From: Tetracentron sinense
Taxonomy: Eukaryota; Streptophyta; Magnoliopsida; Trochodendrales; Trochodendraceae
Direction of reading: 5' to 3'
Assembly: GCA_015143295.1 (NCBI GenBank)
Contig: CM026574.1
Coordinates: 11,410,938-11,474,937 of the forward strand
Length of the DNA: 64,000 nt
Numbering within the stretch: position 1 is the first letter of the stretch; each line of letters starts with the position of its first letter. The notes beneath the pieces were generated by a model, which ran no database searches, was not told the origin of the DNA, and saw nothing but the letters and a program-made list of their open reading frames with translations. Below, piece by piece: positions 56,271 to 64,000 of this stretch. A program made the position numbers and the translations under genes.

Positions 56271-57310
56271 ATCTGAAGCAGGTGACTTGAAACGAATGCT
56301 GAGTTCGGGTGATCAGAACCAAGCCAAGTCTAAGTCAGTCTTAGTTAGGTTTCTCTTCCTGTAATAGTCGGCCGCAGTGGCCCCTGTACTAGTTAGTCTA
56401 GAGTCAAACTCTTTCAATTCAACGTAATCACTCTTTTTCTCAAAGAGTTTCATCTCTATTATCATACTTGCGTAGCATAACTGAATGCTTCCTAAGCTTA
56501 TCTACTTTAACAAGAGGTCACTTAAACAGATAATCAGACCCAGAATCGTCAGGAGCAGAATACGATGAAAAGCATAATTTTATCTAGAAACCTTATCTTG
56601 TACAGAGCCAGGCAGCAAATGCAAAGGTCAAGAGCTCACCGTGCCAGGGGCAGGGGACATTCAAAAGCAAGGGGTAAGCCCGTCTCCAGTCATCCGACAT
56701 GATTCCAGCTCCCCCAAGACAATGCTTGGAGCAGGGGGCAACTTGTTTTTCAAAAGGCAGAGCTAACACCAGAACAAGTGGCTGACAACTGCGGGAAAGC
56801 TGCACAAATCTACTAGGCATGGGGCAAATACTTCACCGGGCAAAAGCTATGGGCAACCTTGATCTGATCAGCGGATCCTGAACTAATCAAATGAGCAAAG
56901 TACAACGCTTAAAGGTCTTGCCTGATAACGCTTGTACTTTTAGCTGCTTCGGGAAAGGACAGGAAGCCATCTTTGGCACCCCCTTCATCCCCTTCAATGT
57001 AAACCCATTTTACAAATCAAGGAAATCCGCTAGTTAGCCCTTTGAGCTGAAAAACCTTTCTTTCACAAAACCTTTTCAGGGACACCCTTCTTCGCCAAGC
57101 TGCGGCATTTTCTTGAACTATGTCATGACCTGATCCTGCAAATGGCATGTAGGCAACCTCAAAAATCAGGTGCGGTCACAAAAAGGGATCACACCTCCCC
57201 CTGATCTCCCCACAAAGAATCAAAACATCCTCAGGGGAACCAAGGCCTCATTGAAACTTCTCACCACAAAGCCCATCAGAGCAAAAATCCTTTCAACTTC
57301 CTAAGAATAG
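56271..57310 (+). other. Tat internal non-coding region
   Basis: 56350-56560 (ttcctgtaatagtcggccgc, agttagtctagagtcaaact) and 57115-57190 (gtcatgacctgatcctgcaa, atgtaggcaacctc, aggtgcggtcac) resemble non-coding phrases of Tat-group elements, the latter like an R/U5 segment. This may mark a deletion joint or part of an older LTR. No pol. Confidence 0.4.
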
Positions 57311-57311
57311 T

Positions 57312-57452
57312 AACGGGGCTGGGCGGGGGCGGTTTTCTACCAACCTGGCCCCGCCCCGATTATAAAGCCGCCTTGACCGGGGCATACATATGGTGAAACC
57401 GCCCCCGCCCTGCTTAGAAAATCCCCACCCCGGCCTCGCCCCGCCAGCCTTT

Positions 57453-57491
<39 letters not shown>

Positions 57492-57925
57492 AATGAAAAT
57501 ATATAAAAAAAATATTTTTTTATATAGTTAAATGAAAAAAATATAGATATATATATATATATATATATATATTCCTCGACCGGGGCATACATATGGTGAA
57601 AACGCCCCGCCCCGCTTAGAAAATCCCCACCCCAGCCCTGCTCCGCCAGGCTTTATATATATATATATATATATAAATGAAAATATAAAAAAAAAAATAT
57701 ATTTATATATTTAAATAAAAAAAATATAGATATATATAAAATTACAGGCGGAGCAGGGCGGGGCACCGAAGCAGGGTATACTAAAACCGCCCCTGCCCTT
57801 GCCCCCGCCCCGCCCCGCCCCGAGTCGGGTTTTTGTTTTTTTATACCATCCGCCCCCCGCCCCCGATTTTTTTGAAAAAAAACCACCCCTATAGTGGCTG
57901 GGTGGGTCGGGGCCCCTACGGGGGT
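57312..57925. mobile_element. GC-arm/(TA)n element, ~610 bp
   Basis: GC-rich arms (ggggctgggcgggggcggtt, ccccgccccgccccga) occur in both orientations around three (TA)n runs (57455-57485, 57548-57571, 57655-57675). A direct duplication of gaccggggcatacatatggtgaaa is at 57375 and 57579. Such cores are common in plant intergenic MITE-like elements. The boundaries and class are uncertain. Confidence 0.5.
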
Positions 57926-59319
57926 GAGTCAAATTGTCATCTCTACAACTTCCCCAATCGAGTCGACTCTCAAGGGCATAAAAACTTTCCATCAAAGGAA
58001 ATCCTAAAATAGAAGTCGAAACATCTTCAAGAGCCAGAGACTCCCCAAGTAGAGACAACATCTCTCACTCACCCCAACAGAGACAATATCTCTCATTCTC
58101 CCCAGTAGAGACAACCTCTCTCAAATTCGCAGTGGAGCAAAAAAAAAAAACTCTCCAAGAGAGTGAAAATCAACTGTAACAAGTACAAATCTCCAAGGGA
58201 GTGCAAATCAACTGCAACCAAAGCAATCTTAGGGTGTCCCAAACTTTGGTCCCCTAGCCTACATTTCATCCTATCACAAGTCTTCCTAGATCCCCTAGAG
58301 ACTGGAAGTGCAAACAGCTTATCAGGCAAGTATCCGAGAGTGAGATATCGACATCCAAGGCAATGAGAACAAAACTCTATCGCGGACCCGATGAAAACCA
58401 GAAATGGCATTGGCTCGCAAAAATTATGCAAACCCTAGACCTGGTCTCGAGACCAGGGGTAAAAAATAGAAGAAAACTTATCAGCTTCGCAGGCATGAGG
58501 AAAACTGGCAGCGGCCTCATCGTGCAAAAATTATGCAAACTCCATGACTTGGTCATTCCAAGGGTAAAAAATAGAGAAAAAGCTAAAAATCAGTTCGGTA
58601 GCAACATTCGACAACGATTAGACTTATCGGATTCCCTAAATATCCCCAACCGACAGCATCTATCTATGAACTGGTATCCCTAGCAGAGATTCCAACAAAG
58701 AATATCCCTAGCAGGTGTTTAGCTCCCAAGCATTCCCCAGTAGAGAATCCATCGGAAAGCATTCCCCCCCAACAAATTGGAAATCCCCAAACTCCTCGAC
58801 AGTAGTCTCCAACAGAGTTCAAAGCCTCAGCAAACGGCTAATGTTCTCCAGCAAAGTTTGACTCCACAAGGTGCAAAGCAGGACTTCATCAATGACACTG
58901 TAGGAAAAATCTATTCAGCATCGTACGTTGCCCCTAAGGACATAACCCATTCACCCTGTGAAAGTGATTTCTCTGTTAAATCACATAAGCGAAAGAAGCA
59001 TTCAACTTCTGAGTCTTCTTCTTATCACTAGAATTCTCATACTCATTGGATCAGCCATCCACGAATTCCCAGGTAGCTCCTGAGTCTATCAACCCCTATG
59101 ACGTCTCTCAATCACTATCAGAGTTCCACTACTCACCAGATCAATCATTCTAAGTGTCAGTGCATCAGCTTGGTTAGATCAAACAGAACTCAGCAATCGC
59201 TCGAGATGCGTCCCAGTTCCAGCAAGAAGCGAGAAGAAGATCGAATGGCTCCAGAGCCTTCAATAGCAAATGACTGGTCTCCAAGAACGAATCATATATC
59301 CAGCCCTCCATCAACTTGC
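57926..59319 (+). other. Tat internal region with short diffuse repeats
   Basis: Recurring short words (agagacaacatctctc, ctccaagagagtg, ccccagtagag, ttccaac(a/g)(a/g)ag) are spaced irregularly. No protein domain. The region between gag and the 3' LTR of Tat elements is known to be variable and repeat-rich. Confidence 0.4.
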
Positions 59320-59770
59320 ATACCATACTAGGGAAGCCAGAGCTAGTCAGGCCTTCTATGCATCAGCATAGGTCAAGTCGTGCATGCCCTTCATGCACAC
59401 AATCCTGCACAGTCAGTACACACACTCTAGCTACAAGCTGCACACTAGTTGCATACACTCAAATCCAGTTGCACACTAGTTGCATACACTCAATCGAGTC
59501 GCATATAATGCACTCTAGTTGAACACTAGTTGCACACACTCAATCGAGTCACTCACTGCACTCAAGCTAGCTGCAATCAAAATTTCACATTGTACTCTAG
59601 CTGCACGCAATCAAGTTGCACTCAATGCATCCTAGCTACATATTAGCTACACAAGGTGAAAGCCTCATCCACTGCATTCAAGTCGCACACATTGCACTTT
59701 AACCGTATGCACTTAATCGAGTCGCAACTACAGTTGCGCGCTAGTCACTTCTCAGTATTATCAAAATTCA
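59320..59770 (+). repeat. CACTAGTTGCATACACTCAA-type repeats
   Basis: Irregular copies of gcacactagttgcatacact and caatcgagtcgca recur every ~25-40 bp, diverging towards the right. Confidence 0.65.
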
Positions 59771-59813
59771 GTGCCTCTCAGCCATATCAATCAAATCAGG
59801 CATCATGCCTCGA

Positions 59814-60838
59814 AACCTTTGTGACACCCTCGTGTGTCCTTGACATCCCGTGTGTACCTTTACAGTGTACTCCACCTGCATGTACCCCTTTGTGACACCC
59901 CCGTGTGTCCTTGACATCCTATGTGTACTTTTACAGTGTACACCACCTGAATGTCCTCCTTTCGTGACACCCCCATGTGTCATTGACATCTCGTGTGTAC
60001 CTTTATAGTGTACACTACTTGCATAGCCCCCTTTGTGACACCCCCGTGTGTCCTCGATATTCCGTGTGTACCTTTAAAGTGTACACCACCTGCATGTCCT
60101 CCTTTCGTGACACCCCCATGTGTCCTTGACATCCCCTGTGAATCTTTACAATGTATACCACCTGCATGTCCTCCTTTTGTGACACCCTCGTGTATCTTTG
60201 ACATCCCGCATGTACCTTTACAGTATACACCACCTGCATGTCCCCCTTTGTGACACCCCCGTGTGTCCTCGACATCCTGTGTGTATCTTTACAGTGTACA
60301 CTACCTGCATATCCTCCTTTGTGACACCCCCGTGTGTCCTTGACATCCCGTGTGTACCTTTACAGTGTACATTACCTGCATGTCCTCTTTTCGTGACACT
60401 TCCGTTTGTCTTTGACATCCCGCGTGTACCTTTATAGTGTACACTACCTACATGTCCCCCTTTGTGACACCCCCACGTGTCCTTGACGTCCCGTGTGTAC
60501 CTTTACAGTGTACACCACCTGCATGTCCTCCTTTTGTGATACCCCCGTGTGTCCTTAACATCTTGCTTATACCTTTACAGTGTACACCACCTGCATGTCC
60601 CCCTTTGTGACACCCCCGTGTGTCCTTGACATCCCTTGTTTACCTTTACAGTGTACACCACATGCATATCCTCCTTTCGTGACACCCCCGTGTGTCATTG
60701 ACATCCCATGTGTACCTTTACAGTATACACTACTAGCCTCTCTTCCTTTGTGACACCCCTGTGTGTCATTGACATCCCATGTGTATCTTTACAGTGTACA
60801 CCACCTGCATATCCCCCTCTCGTGACACCCCCGTGTGT
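59814..60838 (+). repeat. 71/72-bp minisatellite, 15 regular units
   Basis: Unit: gtgacacccccgtgtgtcc, ttgacatcccgtgtgtacc, tttacagtgtacaccacctg, catgtcc(c/t)cctttcgt. Starts of the word gac(accc) are at 59822, 59894, 59966, 60037, 60109, 60181, 60252, 60323, 60395, 60466, 60538, 60609, 60681, 60752 and 60824. From 60323 the spacing alternates 72/71, giving a 143-bp dimer. Open frames across it are a by-product of the 72-bp spacing. Confidence 0.92.
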
Positions 60839-61445
60839 CCTAGATATGTTGATGCTCCGTGACAATTCCGTCACAGCGCAGTCTCACTAGTCTATTCCCC
60901 TTTGTGACAATCCCATCCTAGTGCTCCGTGACAATCTTGTCACACCACAGTCTCACTAGCATGTCCTCCTTTGTGACACCCCATGTGTCCTTGACATCTC
61001 GTATGTACCTTTATAGTGTACACCACCTGCATGTCCTTCTCTCATGACACCCCCGTGTGTCCTAGATATCCTGATGCTCCGTGACAATCCCGTCACACTG
61101 CAGTCTCACTAGTCTATTCCCCTTTGTGACACCTCCGTGTGTCTTAGACATCCTAGTGCTCCATGAAAATCTCGTCACACCGTAGTCTCACTAGCCTCTC
61201 ATCCTTTGTGACACCCCTGTGTGTCCTTAAAATCTCGTGTATACCTTTACAGTGTACACCACCTGCATGTCCCCCTTTTGTGACACCCCCGTGTGTCCTA
61301 GATGTCCTGGTGCTCCGTGACAATCTCGTCACACCGCAGTCTCACTAGTCTATTCCCCTTTGTGACACCCCCTTGTGTCTTAGACATCCGAGGTGCTCTG
61401 CGACAGCCTCATCACATCGCAATCTCACCAATGTGTCCCCTTTTT
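60839..61445 (+). repeat. Minisatellite, hybrid-unit part
   Basis: Units continue but alternate with a second motif, gtgctccgtgacaat(c)ccg, tcacaccgcagtctcactag and tctattcccc. Blocks begin at about 60846, 60930, 61073, 61160, 61310 and 61390. The second motif replaces the tacctttacagtgtacacca half of the ordinary unit. Confidence 0.8.
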
Positions 61446-61748
61446 TTTAACAAACCTTGTGTTCTTGACACCCCATATGTCCTTCGACAGGTTTGGTTAA
61501 TCCGCTCTAGAAAATACCGTTTTGATCGCCCACTTTTTTGGCAAAGCACCTCCAGGCCACGTCATCCCCACACCTTTAATTTTCCCCCGGCTACTCGCTA
61601 CTCCCCGACAGTAGTCCTGATCCCTTCACATACACTCACCACTCGCACATCACACACCATGCTACATTTTCCAAAACCCAATCTCGGTGTAAAAATCGGA
61701 TGATTCCAGTCTTTGTTGTTCAAATCGCCAATCTCAGCATTCTCTGAC

Positions 61749-61761
61749 AAAGAGGGGCAGC
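61749..61761 (+). other. Tat polypurine tract
   Basis: The sequence aaagaggggcagc directly precedes the 3' LTR start TGTAAGCACC. This is the priming site for plus-strand DNA synthesis and closely matches the purine tract found before the same LTR start in Tat-group elements. Confidence 0.85.
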
Positions 61762-64000
61762 TGTAAGCACCCAATTTTTACACCCCCAGCTAACCCTGGT
61801 TAAAGCTTCTTAACCATGGTTAATCCCCTGCCAAGTCCCCTAACCCTAAGTTAAACCCTAGGTAAACCCAAGATAAACCATAAGTGAACCCCAGCCTAGC
61901 CCTAGCCCTAGCCCTATCCTAACTCTACCCTAGGTCAAGCCTAGCCGAGCCCTACCAAACCCTAACCTAAGCCCTTAGGATTTGAGCCCTAGCAAGCCCT
62001 AGGCTACTGGGGCTTAAGCCCACAACCCCTAGGAGTCCAAATCCTCGGCCTGGGCCCAAGCCCAGGCCCAAAAAAAATTCCCAAACCCCCGTACGCCTGG
62101 GCCAGGACCTATGGGTAAAAAACCGGTAGGTGTCGGTAATTCATTTACCGACACCCCTATTTTTCAAAGTCTGGGGGGTGTCGGTAATCAGATTGCCGAC
62201 ATCCCTGGATTTCGATTTCTGCTGCATGCCACCCCCTGCACGCACAGCGCACGCCTGCTACCTTCCTCAGGCACCTCTCCGGCCACTGTAGCCTTCTCCT
62301 ACCATCGTCCTAATACCATTGGTATCCCTCCTTGGCTCCCCTATAAAAACCGAACACCCCCATAAAAAAATCCACCTGTAAAAATCCCATATTCGAAGCT
62401 CTAGGCGAATCCAAACCCTCCTAGCCCCTCTAGCCTTGCTTCAGAGCCGGTAGCAGCCTCCCACCTCGCTTGTGCAGCACCATCGCCTGTAGCAGCACCG
62501 TCATAAAACCCCCACAACTCCACAACCAGCTCCGGTGTAAGGCAATTGGGTAGGGCTTCCCCCTACCCCTTTTTATTGTCCCATGTGAGCCCCTGGTCCA
62601 ATCTAGGGGACTGTTGTTGGCTTTTTGCTGGTAACCCCATTAAAGGGGCTCCCCCACCTTCACCATAGGTGTGGGGAGCCCCCTAAGGCTAAAGCACCAA
62701 AACCAGTGGCCTCAAGGGGTTTTGGGGGTCCCTCATACCATGAGGGAACCCTTGGTTCATCCCCAATAGCAGCCCATATGGCTGTTTTCAGGTTTTGAGA
62801 AAACTCCAGGGTGTCGGTAAACTCAGTACCGACACCCCTGTGCATTGCTGTTTCAGGGCTTTGGGCCTCACCTGAATGCATTTTTGGGCCAAATCAGAGC
62901 AGGGTCATGACCCCCTAGGTCTCCCCTACAACTTACCTGAAGACACCCAGACTAGTGGTTAAGCCTAACTAGGGTTAAAAATCAAAAACCAATAGGTATC
63001 TAGATGTCGGTAATCAGGTTACTGACATTTATGATTTTATGCAAACAGTGCCACTTTGGCACACTGTGGGGCCCACACTAGGCTACCACTAGGGTCCACC
63101 ATGGGCTCATCTTGTTCCCCTCATGACCCTCTTCAAAACCATAGGTCGTGGGTCCCTCAATTCATCTCCTAACTCAAGTTACATGGATTCAAAGTTCAGC
63201 AAAAACCATCCAAACTGTCGGTAATCGGATTACTGAGAGTATGAATTTTGGGCATTTCTGGGCCTTGCCGTTGGCCCACAGCTTATGGGGGCCCTCCACT
63301 AGACTTGCCTTGACCCCTAGGGTCCATCCCAAGCCTGACTATACCTGCTTTTGGTCTTAACTATGGCTAACTCAACCATGAGTAGGAGTTAACCATGGTT
63401 AACTCACCAAACCAACTTGGAAAAATCCTTAAAATTCCAAAAAATTCTAAAACTATAGAAAACATCACTTTTGGATTGCATGCTTATGCCTAACCATGGT
63501 TAGATGAGCTTAACCATGGTTAACACTTGGTTTAACCATGGTTAAGCCCATTTAAACCTTAGAAATTTCCAAAAAATCAGAAAAAATACAAAAGGTAATA
63601 AAATGTTCAAAACATGCCCCCCATTACCTAACCTTGGTTATACGGACTAACCATGGTTAAGCCCATGCCTTAACCATGGTTTGCCCATTTACCTTGGAAA
63701 TTTTGGGAAAATCTCTAAAATCATCAAATCAATATTGAAGGACCATAATGTGAATGTGGACTTACCTTTCGGCCTACCGGGTCAAACCCTAGCCTACCGG
63801 GTTCTCCCTTGACCTACCGGGCCAAACTTTGGCCTACCGGGCCCAACCATAGTCTACCGGACTGAACCCTAAGCCTACCGGGCTTACCCTCGGCCTAGCG
63901 GGCCCAATCTTGACCTATCGGGCCAAACCCTAGCCTACCGGGCTCACCCTTGGCCTACCAGGCCAAACTTAGGCTTATCGGGCCGAACCCTAGTGTATCG
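61762..64000 (+). repeat. Tat-like 3' LTR, cut by the window edge
   Basis: It starts TGTAAGCACCCAATTTTTAC and keeps the same order of features as the left LTR: hairpin words at about 62131, 62181, 62814, 63006 and 63217, the TATA at 62341, the GC hairpin at about 62645-62682, TTAACCATGGTTAA palindromes and the cctaccgggc array from 63771. Small indels relative to the left LTR include an extra ~40 bp near 61855-61925. Confidence 0.9.

Larger units (their letters stand above)
53072..64000 (+). mobile_element. Tat-like Gypsy derivative, non-autonomous
   Basis: Two LTRs starting TGTAAGCACCCAATTTTTAC lie at 53072 and 61762, the second cut by the window edge. Between them are a gag remnant (about 55713-56270), long non-coding sequence, an arm-and-(TA)n insert, repeats of CACTAGTTGCA type, a 71/72-bp minisatellite and a polypurine tract. 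I find no protease, RT or integrase. LTR similarity is high: in one hand-aligned ~117-bp stretch (53866 and 62585) I count about six differences. The target is the Athila protease region; the right-hand target duplication is outside the window. Confidence 0.85.

Noticed and set aside
59993-60275. Long Cys/Pro-rich repeat open frames on both strands (for example FVTPPCVLDIPCVPLQCTPP)
   Set aside because: They exist because several repeat units are exactly 72 bp. The frame breaks at each 71-bp unit, so no selection for coding is evident.
59814-61445. CRISPR-like regular array
   Set aside because: Units are contiguous with no unique spacers, and the context is a plant retrotransposon.

Overview
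The window is plant nuclear DNA from a repeat-rich genome. The evidence is GT-AG introns, L1 and RTE LINEs of the plant type, Copia, Athila-like and Tat-like LTR retrotransposons, hAT elements and many MITEs. I cannot name the species. I see no rRNA or tRNA gene, no clear organellar insert and nothing prokaryotic. Nearly every protein-like stretch is a decayed transposon gene.

Layout. 1-2158: 3' part of a decayed hAT transposon ending in a recognisable terminal repeat. 2159-4437: AT-rich DNA with degenerate tandem repeats and one CpG-rich patch that could be a first exon. 4438-16917: a nest. A minus-strand Copia element (gag, primer-binding site, 202-bp LTR) is split by a plus-strand L1 LINE with a 13-bp target duplication, and the L1 is itself split by a 3.9-kb solo LTR. 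16918-27390: the last four exons of an unidentified plus-strand host gene. Its 7.4-kb intron holds a minus-strand L1 fragment and an RTE LINE, and the RTE carries a 782-bp hAT MITE with a perfect 8-bp target duplication. 27391-29987: little recognisable. 29988-30935: the best intact host gene, minus strand, 315 codons, with an exact-length 159-bp in-frame tandem duplication. 31270-38700: several foldback or MITE elements, a SINE candidate and a truncated GH17 beta-1,3-glucanase fragment. 38700-44029: microsatellite, an LTR-like promoter region and a decayed plus-strand coiled-coil coding region with one intron, probably transposon-borne. 44030-53071: a minus-strand Athila-like Gypsy element (3' LTR, env-like region, integrase, RT, part of protease). 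53072-64000: a plus-strand Tat-like Gypsy derivative inserted in the Athila protease region. It has two LTRs (the right one cut by the window edge), a gag remnant, no visible pol, a 71/72-bp minisatellite and a polypurine tract.

How the parts relate. Only two loci look like host genes: the plus-strand gene ending at 27390 and the minus-strand gene at 29988-30935, tail to tail and about 2.6 kb apart. The rest is a record of insertions whose order can be read from target duplications and interruptions. The most unusual signals are structural rather than coding: repeated hairpin words inside the Tat LTR, a 143-bp dimer pattern in its minisatellite, and a palindrome shared by two unrelated LTRs.
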